Of a DNA stretch of 50,201 nt, positions 41,183 through 49,942 are shown in pieces. This stretch comes from Lentisphaeria bacterium (GTDB lineage: Bacteria > Verrucomicrobiota > Lentisphaeria > Victivallales > UBA1829). Every line of letters begins with the position of its first letter. Position 1 is the stretch's first letter. The stretch is from contig JAGBXB010000079.1 of the NCBI GenBank assembly GCA_017629515.1, forward strand, positions 1 to 50,201, read 5' to 3'. Below the pieces are notes generated by a model. The model saw only the letters and a list, made by a program, of their open reading frames with translations. It made no database searches and had not been told where the DNA came from. A program made the translations under genes and the position numbers.

Positions 41183-43048
41183 TCAGTATTTATATCTCAT
41201 CCAGACAGCCATATTGCTTTCTCCCCGGTTCTGCCATAAAGCATAAGGAACAGCAAGGAAAGAAATTTCTTCCAATGTACCGGGGTCATCGGTATAGAGA
41301 GAGTCATTCTCTCTTTTTTCCCGGTATGCTTTTCCGGTGATGGCAATTCCTTTCACATTTTCCGGGAAAGACGCCGGAAGGGGAGCAAGGGAAAGAGGAA
41401 TATCCCGCCGCAATACGATTTCCCTTACAGGACACTTTTGATCGATCTCTTCCAGGGCATAAATGACCGGCCCCCGTACAATGGCAGTTCTTCCGCAGTT
41501 TCCTGTAATACGGCTGTCTGCATAAATCAATTTTGGCGGCATATCCAGAAATAGTTCCACTTTGTCGCCTTTTTTCCATTCTCTTTTTATCACAGGGGAA
41601 TCCAGTTTTGTTCCGTTAAGTTTCACCTCATATTTGCTGCACCATGAAGGTATCCGCATATTCAAAGTAAATTCCCCGTCGGAATCTATCCTTACACCGA
41701 TATTGCCGTCATAAGGGTAATTGCCTTCCACTATAAGAAGGATCTTCTGATTTCCGCAGGAAAGATCCGCACAACAGGCAACTGGGATATTGAGATAAAT
41801 AGTATTTTTTTCTTCATCTGCGGCAAAGAGAAATTTCCCGATCTGCGGGATGAAACGGGCGTAGGAAGTGGGACAGCAGGAACAGGAAAACCATTTCTGT
41901 CTTGTTTTTGCTCCGGAATTATAAACCTGCAGGTTTTCATCCACTTCCAGATAGTTTGTATAGAAAAATTCATCGCCATTCAAACTGATGCCGGAAAGGA
42001 TCCCGTTATACAGACATTTTTCCAGAATATCCATATATTTGTTTTCTTTTGTAAGGAGGAACATTCTGCCGGCAAAGAGAGCCAGACCCATTGCCGCACA
42101 ACTTTCCGCATACATGAGAGAACCGTTGGTCAGATCGTAGGAACATGTGAAACTTTCCGCATTGAAACTTGAACCGATCCCGCCGGTAATATACATCTTC
42201 TTATTTGTAATATCTTCAAACAATCTTTCACATACCTTGAAAAGTTCTGTATCATTATCCAGTTCCGCCAGATCCGCCATACCGCAGAGCAGATAGACCA
42301 TTCTTACCGCGTGTCCGTAAACTTCTTTCAACTCCCGGACAGGTTCAATTGCCTGAAAGTTGCGGTAAACGATCATATTACGCAATGATCCTTCCTCAAG
42401 AAAATAGTTGGGTTCACTTCCCCTGTCATTGATAAAGTACCGCAGAAGATCTTTATATTCCTCTTTTCCTGTTACTTTATACATTTTTGCAAGAGCAAGT
42501 TCGATTTCCTCATGTCCGGGCCAGCCCCGTTTTTTGCCTTCCTCCTTTCCGAAATATCCGGCAATATAATCCGCATACCGGCAGAGGCAGTCCAGCAGTT
42601 TTGTTTTTCCCAGTTCCTCATATCCGGCAACTGCCGCTTCCATAAGGTGTCCGGCACAGTAAAGTTCATGGTTCAATGTAAGATTAGCAAATCTTTTTTC
42701 CGGTTCAAGAGTGGTAACACAACTATTTAAATACCCGTCCTCCTGCTGGGCGGAACAGATTTTTTCCACCCAGTTGTCATAGAGTTTTTCCAGTTCGCTG
42801 TCTTCACAGAGAGCAAGAGAATAAGCGATCCCCTCCATTACCTTTGCCACATCCGAATCCCAGTAATAATGGGGTTTCTTTTCCATGCCTTCTTTCCAGG
42901 AAAGGGAAAAGGCATCGATCCTGCCGGTTTCTTCTGTTTTGGCGATAACAGAAGGGAGAGTGACTTTTCTCAACTGTTCCTGCCTGTAAGAAAATACCGG
43001 ATCATCAAGGCGGATAGATTTCAATTTTGCAAAAGATATTTTTTTCAT
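41183..43048 (-). CDS. GH127 beta-L-arabinofuranosidase, HypBA1-like, copy 2
   Basis: A 621-residue cytoplasmic enzyme close in layout to Bifidobacterium HypBA1. Barrel motifs: YYWDSDVAKVMEGIAY (61-76), QQEDGYLNS, LNHELYCAGHLMEAAV, MYITGGIGSSFNAESF with Glu298 as likely acid/base, YAESCAAMGL with Glu315 and Cys317 as metal ligands, and FSCSCCPTSYARF with Cys391-Cys392, one of which is the catalytic thiolate in the known enzyme. The beta-sandwich carries LNMRIPSWCSKYEVKLNG. It removes beta-L-arabinofuranose from arabino-oligosaccharides, as on hydroxyproline-rich plant proteins. It is the first gene after a promoter shared with the divergent AraC gene; RBS GGAG. Confidence 0.92.
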   Translation of the reverse strand: MKKISFAKLKSIRLDDPVFSYRQEQLRKVTLPSVIAKTEETGRIDAFSLSWKEGMEKKPHYYWDSDVAKVMEGIAYSLALCEDSELEKLYDNWVEKICSAQQEDGYLNSCVTTLEPEKRFANLTLNHELYCAGHLMEAAVAGYEELGKTKLLDCLCRYADYIAGYFGKEEGKKRGWPGHEEIELALAKMYKVTGKEEYKDLLRYFINDRGSEPNYFLEEGSLRNMIVYRNFQAIEPVRELKEVYGHAVRMVYLLCGMADLAELDNDTELFKVCERLFEDITNKKMYITGGIGSSFNAESFTCSYDLTNGSLMYAESCAAMGLALFAGRMFLLTKENKYMDILEKCLYNGILSGISLNGDEFFYTNYLEVDENLQVYNSGAKTRQKWFSCSCCPTSYARFIPQIGKFLFAADEEKNTIYLNIPVACCADLSCGNQKILLIVEGNYPYDGNIGVRIDSDGEFTLNMRIPSWCSKYEVKLNGTKLDSPVIKREWKKGDKVELFLDMPPKLIYADSRITGNCGRTAIVRGPVIYALEEIDQKCPVREIVLRRDIPLSLAPLPASFPENVKGIAITGKAYREKRENDSLYTDDPGTLEEISFLAVPYALWQNRGESNMAVWMRYKY

Positions 43049-43090
43049 AAGGATACTCCCTGTTTTTACAATATTTTTCCAGCATAATTT

Positions 43091-43118
43091 AATATATTTG
43101 CCTGTTTCACATTTGCAA
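43091..43118 (-). promoter_or_regulatory. Promoter of the GH127 pair
   Basis: Minus strand TTGCAA (43118-43113), 16-bp spacer, TATATT (43096-43091). The -35 is the centre of the perfect palindrome ATTTGCAAAT (43111-43120). Confidence 0.65.
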
Positions 43119-43141
43119 ATACAGTAAATATGGAATATCTT
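43113..43141 (+). promoter_or_regulatory. Promoter of the third AraC gene, using the same -35
   Basis: TTGCAA (43113-43118), 17-bp spacer, TATCTT (43136-43141). The self-complementary -35 is used from both strands. TATTTGC at 43095 and ATTTGC at 43111 form a 16-bp-spaced direct repeat that may bind the AraC protein. Confidence 0.5.
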
Positions 43142-43164
43142 ATAGAAAAAGTGGAGAAAATCGT

Positions 43165-43947
43165 ATGTTATATCAAATTTATAATGCGGGAAAGTTTATT
43201 TCCAGAGGAATGGGAAAACATATTACAAGGGTCATAGACAGTGACGAACTTATCTATGTTCTGCGGGGGACATTGCACATGTTTGAGGAAGACTCTTCCT
43301 TTACCCTTACTGCCGGAAGTTTTCTTTTCCTGCGGAAGGGCAGAAAACACGGCGGAACCGCCCCCTATCCCAAAGATTTGATTTTCTTCTGGCTGCACTT
43401 TCAGGATATGGACAACTTTCTGGATACTTTGCCCCGGACAGGGCAATGTAAAGAGGATTCCTTTTTAAGCACTTATCTGCAAAATTTTCTTGTGGAACAA
43501 AGCCGGAGAAATATTGACCGGAAGATCCTGGATCTTCTTTTTTTACTGATCATTCAGGAAATAAGGAGGGCCGCCGAACGGGAGGAAACAGAAAAAAATC
43601 CCACAGTGACCCCTCTTGCCGGTGCTGCAAAGGAATATTTGCTTCTTCACTATAAAGAAGATGATCTTTCTTTATCTTCCGCGGCAGAAAATCTCCATTG
43701 CAATACAGAATATCTGGGACGGATCTTCCACAGTTCTTTCGGCAAATCTTTCAGCAGTATGCTTAATGATAAAAGAATGCAGTATGCTTCTTTTCTTTTG
43801 CGGGAAAGCAGTATGAGTATCAAAGAAATCGCTCTTGCCTGCGGATTCCGTGATCCGGGGTATTTTCACCGTAAATTTCATCTGTATTACGCTTTATCCC
43901 CCTCAAAATACCGTTCCGGACATTTGCCCGGACATAAAAACTGCTGA
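43165..43947 (+). CDS. AraC family transcriptional regulator, third
   Basis: A 260-residue regulator divergent from the GH127 pair. The N-terminal cupin sensor is clear (LIYVLRGTLHMFEEDSSFTL, AGSFLFLRKGRKHGG). The DNA-binding domain (about 155-255) has two helix-turn-helix units, LSSAAENLHCNTEYLGRIF and SIKEIALACGFRDPGYFHRKF, ending LSPSKYRSGH. It probably senses arabinose or an arabino-oligosaccharide and switches on the GH127 operon. The GHL6-GH42 transcript with its direct repeats is a second possible target. RBS GGAG. Confidence 0.9.
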   Translation: MLYQIYNAGKFISRGMGKHITRVIDSDELIYVLRGTLHMFEEDSSFTLTAGSFLFLRKGRKHGGTAPYPKDLIFFWLHFQDMDNFLDTLPRTGQCKEDSFLSTYLQNFLVEQSRRNIDRKILDLLFLLIIQEIRRAAEREETEKNPTVTPLAGAAKEYLLLHYKEDDLSLSSAAENLHCNTEYLGRIFHSSFGKSFSSMLNDKRMQYASFLLRESSMSIKEIALACGFRDPGYFHRKFHLYYALSPSKYRSGHLPGHKNC

Positions 43948-43962
43948 TAGGGTTTTTACAAA

Positions 43963-44004
43963 AAAATACCTGCTGCAAATGTAAAAAACTGCAACAGGTA
44001 TTTT
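43963..44004. terminator. Bidirectional terminator between araC-like gene and HlyD gene
   Basis: AAAATACCTG-CTGCA pairs with TGCA-ACAGGTATTTT (one mismatch) across a 12-nt loop. A- and T-tracts flank it on both sides, so it can end the AraC transcript and the ABC-HlyD transcript. Confidence 0.8.
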
Positions 44005-44024
44005 CGGGATAAAACAAAATTTTC

Positions 44025-45365
44025 TTACGGTTCCCGTGCTGTTTCATCCAATGCTTTCAGCAGGGGATAAAGCAGATATTCAATGACCCTTCGGCGGTCA
44101 CACTTGATCTCGCACATACTTTCCATACCGGGGATCAGACGGAAATCTGTTTTTACGCCCCGCAATTTGCCGCTGACCACCAAACGGGCACGGTAATATT
44201 TCATGGTAGCACCGCCCACAGGTTTTTCCAGAGTATCTTCGGAAATATTCCGTACCACCCCGTCAAGCGTACCATATTTCTGGAATGGATAGGCTGTAAG
44301 TTTGATCCTTGCGGAAGCTCCCACTTTCACTTTACCGATATTTTCCGGCAGGATCTCTGCTTCCAGTTCCAGATTGCCGTCCAGCGGGATAAGGGTAATG
44401 AGTGCTTCCGCCTCCCGGACTGCTGAACCCGGAGAGAAGGAGGCGATTTCATGGACTACCGCATTACAGGGCGCACGCAAATATACATATTCGATCAACT
44501 GGGCGATCTTCTCATAGGATTTTCTTGTACTGGTGAGGTTTCTGTCCACGGTGATCATATCTTCGGAGATTTTGTTTCTCCATTCCTGGATAAAGGAGTT
44601 CTTTTCCGCCAGTGTGGAACCGCGTCTGTGATCCAGTTCCAGAAGGTCATTGGCAAGCTGATCCACTGTGGCTTCCATCTCCATACGGCTGATGGACATT
44701 TGCAGAAGTTCTTTTAAGGAGGCGGCATTTTTCTGATGCAGTTTTTTGAACATATCTTCCAGTTTCTGCACAGCATTGAGTCGCTCTTTCTGTTTATTGA
44801 GATTGTCCTCTTTTGTCTTTTTGGAAGCAAGGATCTGCATAAGGGCTTCATCAAAATATTTGATCCTCTCCTTATAATATTCCTGCCGCTGTTTGTAAAT
44901 GGCAAACTGCCAGCGTTCAAACTGTTCTTTGCCCCCCTGATAGGGTTTGAACTGGAATTCCGCCTGCAATCTCGCTCTCTGGGCTTCCAGCGCATTGATC
45001 TCATTTTTCAATCTTTCCGATTCCGCAGTATTGATGGCAGGATCAAAGGTGATAAGGATCTGATCTTTCTGCACCACATCGCCGATCTTTACATTGATTT
45101 CTTTGATGACGGATCTTTCCAGAGGCTTCATGACAATGGTAGGCAAGTCTGTAACAAGTTTTCCCGTTCCCCTTACAACTACATCCGTTTTCGCCCAGAT
45201 GGACCAGATAAGTGCCACCAGAAGAACCGCAAAGGGAAACCATACGCAAAAGCGGATGGCAAAGGGCAGTTTCTGGTTTTTGATCTCCAGGGCATCCGGT
45301 TGGAATTCCACGATTTTTTCCGGTACATTATTATTGTTCAGTAAAGTTTTATCAGACATGATCAT
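44025..45365 (-). CDS. HlyD-family membrane fusion protein (type I secretion adaptor)
   Basis: A 446-residue adaptor with a cytoplasmic head, one transmembrane helix at about 38-58 (FCVWFPFAVLLVALIWSIW) and a periplasmic part. VVRGTGKLVTDLPTIVMKPLE (about 63-83) and VYLRAPCNAVVHEIASFSPG form the two halves of the lipoyl/beta-barrel region. Between them lies a long coiled coil (about 112-300, SERLKNEINALEAQRARLQ onward) that reaches a TolC-like outer-membrane channel. The C-terminal part has a beta barrel (SARIKLTAYPFQKYGTLDGVV). It works with the ABC exporter, whose stop overlaps this start by four nt (ATGA). No TolC gene and no obvious substrate lie in the window. Confidence 0.92.
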   Translation of the reverse strand: MIMSDKTLLNNNNVPEKIVEFQPDALEIKNQKLPFAIRFCVWFPFAVLLVALIWSIWAKTDVVVRGTGKLVTDLPTIVMKPLERSVIKEINVKIGDVVQKDQILITFDPAINTAESERLKNEINALEAQRARLQAEFQFKPYQGGKEQFERWQFAIYKQRQEYYKERIKYFDEALMQILASKKTKEDNLNKQKERLNAVQKLEDMFKKLHQKNAASLKELLQMSISRMEMEATVDQLANDLLELDHRRGSTLAEKNSFIQEWRNKISEDMITVDRNLTSTRKSYEKIAQLIEYVYLRAPCNAVVHEIASFSPGSAVREAEALITLIPLDGNLELEAEILPENIGKVKVGASARIKLTAYPFQKYGTLDGVVRNISEDTLEKPVGGATMKYYRARLVVSGKLRGVKTDFRLIPGMESMCEIKCDRRRVIEYLLYPLLKALDETAREP

Positions 45366-47920
45366 TCCTCCTCCACACTCATTTGCTGCTTCCAGAATTC
45401 ATGGTAGATGCCGGGGGCATTCACCAGTTCCTTATGGGTTCCTGCCGCACTTATTCTGCCGCTGTCCAGTACGATGATATTATCTGCGTGACTGATAATG
45501 GAAAGGCGGTGGGAGACGATAAGAACGGTTCTGCCTTTGGCGATCCCTTTCAGATTGCGCCGGATGACCTCTTCACTTTCCGGGTCAAGGGCACTGGTTG
45601 CTTCGTCGAAAATAAGGATTGGTGGATTGGTGAGAAGCGCACGGGCAATGGCGAGCCGCTGTTTCTGACCTCCGGAAAGGTTGGAGGCATTTTCTTCCAA
45701 TACTGTATCGTAACCTCTGGGAAGTTTCTGGATAAACTCGTCTGCGCCGGAAAGTTTACAGGCATAAATGATCTCTTCAAGAGAGGCATTCTGTTTGGGC
45801 AGCGCAATATTTGCTCTCACTGTCCCGCTGAAAAAGTAATTTTCCTGCAGTACTACACCGATATTTCTTCTCAAATGGGCTTTATCCAGTTCCCGTATGT
45901 CTATTCCGTCGATCTTGATGATCCCCTGGGGAACATTGTAAAGACCCTGCAGAAGTTTGGTGATGGTGGTTTTACCTGAACCGGATCTTCCCACAAGTCC
46001 GATGGTTTCTCCGGGCATGACTTTAAGATTGAAATCCTGAATGACCATCGGCAGATCCTGTTTGTAGCGGAAAGAGATATTATCAAAGGTGATCTCTCCT
46101 TTCAACGCATTGCGTACTCCTCCGCCGGCAGGTTCCGGGGGGGTATTCATAACGATCCCCAGCATTTTTACAGAAAGGGCGATCTGCTGATATTCATGGA
46201 TAAGTCCCACCATTTTTACCAGAGGACCAGTTACTCTGTTGGCAAGCATCTGGAAAGCAATAAGTGCGCCGATGGTGATGATATGATCGAAGACCAGATG
46301 GGCTCCAACCCAGATCACGCAGATTGTCATCATCATTTCCAGCATTTGACTTATACTCTGGGCTGTCATGGAGATTTTGCCTACTTTGAAATAGGATTTG
46401 ATGGCGTAGGCAGTGGAGTCATCCCAGATCTTCTTTTCCACAGGTTCCAGCGCAAGGGATTTGACAGTTTTGATCCCGTGGATGGATTCCACAAGCATAC
46501 TCTGTCTCTTCCCCTCTGCCTGATAAAGTTCATCCAGACGCCTCTGGAAAGGCTTGATGAGACAGGCAATCACAAGTGCCATGAGTAAAGAAAAGCCCAG
46601 CACGATCCCGGTAAGAATGGGACTGTAAAAAAGCAGAAAGGGAATAAAAATACACAAGGCAAAAACATCAAGGATGGTAAAGAAGAGATTTCCGGAAAGA
46701 AACCCCCGGATCTTTTCTGTCTGCTGCATGTGTTTGAGCAGGACTCCCGAGGGGACACGGTCGAAAAAGTCCACCGGAAGACGCATAAGGTGCGTAAAGG
46801 TCTTTGTTGCTGTGGAAATATCGATTTTATTTGTGGCAAAAAGCAGAAGATAACTTCTTACATAGGTGACAAGGGCATTGAAAAGAATGGCAATAAGGAT
46901 CCCCACACCTATAACATTGAGAGTGTTGTATGCCTGGTTGACCAATACTTTATCCACAACGATCTGGAAAAAAAGCGGTACGATAAGAGAAAAAACTGTA
47001 AGCATGACCACCATAAGGGCGATCTGTCCGAAGATCCCTTTATTTTTGATAAATTCCGGAATGAACCACCGGAGACTGAACGGCTGATCCTCATCAGAAA
47101 GCGCATAGGCCTTTTTGAGAAGAATGAATTCTCCGGAATATTCTGCTTCATACTCTTCTCTGGAAAGAAATACGAATTTTACCGGCATACTGTATTGCGG
47201 GGATTGCGGATCGAGCAGAACGATTTTTTCTGTACCTCCGGACTCCTGTTTCATTCCGCAGAGAACGGCAAATTTTCCGCTTTTCTTCCGGGCAATACAG
47301 GGAAATACCGTGGAACTTTTTTTCAGTTCTTCCCAGGATAAAGAAAGTTTTTTTGCCTTGAAGCCATACCGGGAAACGATCTCAAAGAAAAGAGAATCCT
47401 TCACCTCTTCTTCCCCTACGGCATATTCGTGCATGATCTCCCTTATATCTGTCTGGGTATTGTGATGGCGGGCGATCTGCACAAAAGAGGTGAGGCGGGT
47501 CTGTTTTTTTGCATCCACCTGGGCAAGATTGCGGAAAATAAGCCCGTTGCCTGTAAGAGAATTTTTGAATTCTTCCACCGGAACTTGTTTTACCGCCATT
47601 TCCTTTGCCGGATCGACACAGCCGACTTTTCCACCATCTTCTTTTAAAGCGGCAGAATTAAGCAGAAGTACCCATGTGCCAGCCTTGTTTTCCAGTATGG
47701 CGGGCCCGTTATAGAGAGCGAAAACTTCCATAGAATGGATCTTTTCCGGCGCAAGTCTCTGGGCGGCGGAAAGACTTTCCAGTATCTCCAAAGGATTCTC
47801 TCGGTAATTTTTTATCACATCGGCAGTCATAAGGGAGGCAAAATTTACATTTCTCCTTACCTGCTGGAACAGAATCTGCAAACAGTGCAGACCGCTTTTT
47901 TCCATCATTGGCTTATCCAT
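45362..47920 (-). CDS. Type I secretion ABC transporter with two degenerate C39-like domains
   Basis: An 852-residue exporter, about 140 residues longer than HlyB. Residues 138-270 form a C39-peptidase-like domain without the catalytic Cys (FVQIARHHNTQTDIREIMHE, GKFAVLCGMK, LLDPQS). Residues 1-137 look like a second, more diverged copy (TWVLLLNSAA, GCVDPAKEMAVKQVPVEEF). About 295-590 is the six-helix membrane domain. The ATPase has Walker A GRSGSGKT (644-651), LSGGQ (748-752), Walker B ILIFDE (768-773) and His804. The domains probably recruit an unprocessed substrate, as in RTX exporters. RBS AAGGA; promoter at 47960-47988. Confidence 0.92.
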   Translation of the reverse strand: MDKPMMEKSGLHCLQILFQQVRRNVNFASLMTADVIKNYRENPLEILESLSAAQRLAPEKIHSMEVFALYNGPAILENKAGTWVLLLNSAALKEDGGKVGCVDPAKEMAVKQVPVEEFKNSLTGNGLIFRNLAQVDAKKQTRLTSFVQIARHHNTQTDIREIMHEYAVGEEEVKDSLFFEIVSRYGFKAKKLSLSWEELKKSSTVFPCIARKKSGKFAVLCGMKQESGGTEKIVLLDPQSPQYSMPVKFVFLSREEYEAEYSGEFILLKKAYALSDEDQPFSLRWFIPEFIKNKGIFGQIALMVVMLTVFSLIVPLFFQIVVDKVLVNQAYNTLNVIGVGILIAILFNALVTYVRSYLLLFATNKIDISTATKTFTHLMRLPVDFFDRVPSGVLLKHMQQTEKIRGFLSGNLFFTILDVFALCIFIPFLLFYSPILTGIVLGFSLLMALVIACLIKPFQRRLDELYQAEGKRQSMLVESIHGIKTVKSLALEPVEKKIWDDSTAYAIKSYFKVGKISMTAQSISQMLEMMMTICVIWVGAHLVFDHIITIGALIAFQMLANRVTGPLVKMVGLIHEYQQIALSVKMLGIVMNTPPEPAGGGVRNALKGEITFDNISFRYKQDLPMVIQDFNLKVMPGETIGLVGRSGSGKTTITKLLQGLYNVPQGIIKIDGIDIRELDKAHLRRNIGVVLQENYFFSGTVRANIALPKQNASLEEIIYACKLSGADEFIQKLPRGYDTVLEENASNLSGGQKQRLAIARALLTNPPILIFDEATSALDPESEEVIRRNLKGIAKGRTVLIVSHRLSIISHADNIIVLDSGRISAAGTHKELVNAPGIYHEFWKQQMSVEEE

Positions 47921-47959
47921 AAAATATCCTTGTCCGTTTGTTAAAAAACTATTATTAAT

Positions 47960-47988
47960 ATATTACACCAATAATGAAGATTTTGCAA
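47960..47988 (-). promoter_or_regulatory. Promoter of the ABC-HlyD operon
   Basis: Minus strand TTGCAA (47988-47983), 17-bp spacer, TAATAT (47965-47960). It is one of the few promoters here with a 17-bp spacer. Confidence 0.45.
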
Positions 47989-48001
47989 GTGTGTATGGGA
48001 T

Positions 48002-48763
48002 TTACAAATCAAAATATTCCTGCATATTCCGGGAAAATTCCGCTATATCATCAAAAAGGAAATCCGCTTTGTTGTCATAAGAGGTTTTCTGGGCATTGAC
48101 GATAACAAGTTTTTTATCATGGACTTTTGCTTCCCCGGGAAGCCCTGCAACCGGATAGACCGTCAGACTGCTGCCCAGAACCAGAACAAGATCACTTGTC
48201 CGGCAATCATGGAATGCCTTTGCCAGATCTTCTTCATCCAGGCCCTCTCCGAAAAAAACAACTTCCGGCTTGATGAGACTGTAACATTTTCTGCACCGGG
48301 GGATCTCATTTTTTTCAGCGATCTGCCGGACAAAATCTGTTTCGTAATATGTATGGCAAAGGGTGCAGTAGTGTTCTGTAAGCGTTCCATGCAGTTCTAC
48401 GATTTCTTTCCCGTCTGCTTTGGTGTGCAATGCGTCGATATTCTGGGTATAGATCGTTCCGCAAAGTCCTTTTTGCTGCATTTTTGCAAGAGCAAGATGG
48501 GCAATGGAAGGGGATTTATCCAGCATGGGATAAAGATATTCTTTCGCATAATGAAAAAAAACTTCCGGGCGTTCATGGAAAAAATCAATATCAAAGATCT
48601 TTTCTTTTTTCACTCCGTAAAGAAAATCCCCGTTGGAATAAAAACCATTTTCCCCGCGGAAATCGGCTATTCCGGAAAGTGTGGATACTCCCGCTCCGGT
48701 GAGAACGGTAACTTTTTTTGCTTTGGCGATCTCATCAAAACATTTTAAATATTTTTCGTCCAT
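48002..48763 (-). CDS. Sir2-family NAD-dependent protein deacylase
   Basis: A 253-residue cytoplasmic sirtuin that removes acyl groups from lysines with NAD cleavage. NAD-binding GAGVS (23-27) and GIADFRG, TQNID (106-110), the catalytic His125 in VELHG, the Zn ligands Cys133, Cys136, Cys157 and Cys160, PEVVFFGE and LGSSLTVYPV are all present. The segment after GIADFRG has no Tyr-x-x-Arg pair as in typical desuccinylases (CobB), so deacetylase is more likely. The RBS is weak. A promoter-like TTGTAA, 16-bp spacer, TACTTT lies at 48831-48804 on this strand. Confidence 0.92.
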   Translation of the reverse strand: MDEKYLKCFDEIAKAKKVTVLTGAGVSTLSGIADFRGENGFYSNGDFLYGVKKEKIFDIDFFHERPEVFFHYAKEYLYPMLDKSPSIAHLALAKMQQKGLCGTIYTQNIDALHTKADGKEIVELHGTLTEHYCTLCHTYYETDFVRQIAEKNEIPRCRKCYSLIKPEVVFFGEGLDEEDLAKAFHDCRTSDLVLVLGSSLTVYPVAGLPGEAKVHDKKLVIVNAQKTSYDNKADFLFDDIAEFSRNMQEYFDL

Positions 48764-48852
48764 AATACTATGTAAATCTTTCTTTTTTTGAGGCTTCGCA
48801 AGTAAAGTAGCATAAAATATCTCTTTTACAAGGGGAAAAAATACAGGAAACC

Positions 48853-48880
48853 TTGAAAAAAAATGGTATAGTTGTATAGT
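48853..48880 (+). promoter_or_regulatory. Promoter of the phosphatidylserine decarboxylase gene
   Basis: TTGAAA (48853-48858), 16-bp spacer, TATAGT (48875-48880). A second TATAGT (48868-48873) sits 7 bp earlier inside the spacer. Confidence 0.55.
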
Positions 48881-48926
48881 ATATCCCTGTTGGAATGAAA
48901 ATACTTGGGTGAGAAAGGAGTTTGAT

Positions 48927-49832
48927 TTGAAAAAGGAAACGGAAAAAAGTATTCTGCTGCGGAACAGGATCAGTGGGGAAATTCAGAAAGAAACGGTTTT
49001 CGGAGATAAAGTATTGCGTTTTTTCTATGAGACGCTTTTGGGGAGAGGTTTCTGGGGATTGTTTTTCAACTCATCCTGTTTGTCCCGTCTTTTCGGAATG
49101 TATTATGATTCCGGTTTTTCCCGGAAAAGTATTGCTTCTCTTGCTGCTATTGATGGGTGTAATGCAGAGGAAGCCGCTTTGCCGTTGAATGAATATACTT
49201 CATTCAATGCTTTTTTTACAAGGAAATTGAAAGAGGGGAGCCGTCCTTTTGATGCAGATAAAGAGATCCTTTCCTCCCCCTCTGACGGCAGAATATTTGT
49301 ATATGAAAATTTGCGGGGTAATGATCCCATACCGGTAAAAGGGGCGGAAAAGACCTTGCAGGAACTCTGTTGCGGTCTTTTGCCTGAAAATAAAAGCTTT
49401 GCCGTTGCGGTAGTGCGTCTTGCCCCGGTGGATTATCACCGGTATCATTTTCCCTGTGCGTGTGAACAAAAAAGTGCCCCTGTGGTCATACGGGGCAAAT
49501 ATCATTCTGTAAATCCTGTTGCATTAAAAAGGCGACCGGATCTTTTTGTGGAAAATACCCGTCAGATCACCATATTGGAGTCAGCGGAATTCGGCAGATT
49601 TTATTTTCTGGAAGTTGGCGCATTTGGAGTAGGTTCCATTGTACAGAGTTCTGAACCCGGCAGACATGAAAAATTATCAGAAAAAGGGTATTTCAAGTTT
49701 GGCGGTTCTACGGTCATTCTGATTTTTGAAGATGAAAAGCTCCAATGGGATGCGGATCTCACAGAAAGCACAGTTAAAGGGATAGAAAGTCTTGTTCAGT
49801 GCGGGATGAGTATTGGAAAAATAAAGAAATGA
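48927..49832 (+). CDS. psd: Phosphatidylserine decarboxylase, TTG start
   Basis: A 301-residue membrane-associated enzyme that makes phosphatidylethanolamine from phosphatidylserine. I start at the TTG at 48927, 6 nt after AAAGGAG (48914-48920); a GTG at 48909 would put that RBS inside the gene. Family text: SFNAFFTRKLKEGSRPFD, SPSDGRIFVYE, VVRLAPVDYHRYHFP, GAFGVGSIVQS and GYFKFGGSTVILIF. The precursor is cut before Ser261 in Gly-Gly-Ser-Thr, which becomes the pyruvoyl group; many enzymes have LGST here. Length is normal for the longer Psd type. It belongs to phospholipid synthesis and has no partner gene in the window. Confidence 0.94.
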   Translation: MKKETEKSILLRNRISGEIQKETVFGDKVLRFFYETLLGRGFWGLFFNSSCLSRLFGMYYDSGFSRKSIASLAAIDGCNAEEAALPLNEYTSFNAFFTRKLKEGSRPFDADKEILSSPSDGRIFVYENLRGNDPIPVKGAEKTLQELCCGLLPENKSFAVAVVRLAPVDYHRYHFPCACEQKSAPVVIRGKYHSVNPVALKRRPDLFVENTRQITILESAEFGRFYFLEVGAFGVGSIVQSSEPGRHEKLSEKGYFKFGGSTVILIFEDEKLQWDADLTESTVKGIESLVQCGMSIGKIKK

Positions 49833-49894
49833 GTTAAAAAATTTCTTTTTTGGTATTTTTATGGAATATTTTTGAGAAAAGAAGTTTTTTTTGC

Positions 49895-49922
49895 TTGAAA
49901 AAATCTCCAAAGGGGATATATT
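49895..49922 (+). promoter_or_regulatory. Promoter of tRNA-Val
   Basis: TTGAAA (49895-49900), 16-bp spacer, TATATT (49917-49922), with the tRNA starting 20 nt later. As a stable-RNA promoter it is a good reference for the promoter type used by this genome. Confidence 0.7.
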
Positions 49923-49942
49923 AAGATATATTCAATTTTGAC

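Noticed and set aside
44025..47920. Bacteriocin export system with leader-peptide cleavage
   Set aside because: The C39-like domains lack the catalytic Cys and no small double-Gly peptide gene lies nearby.
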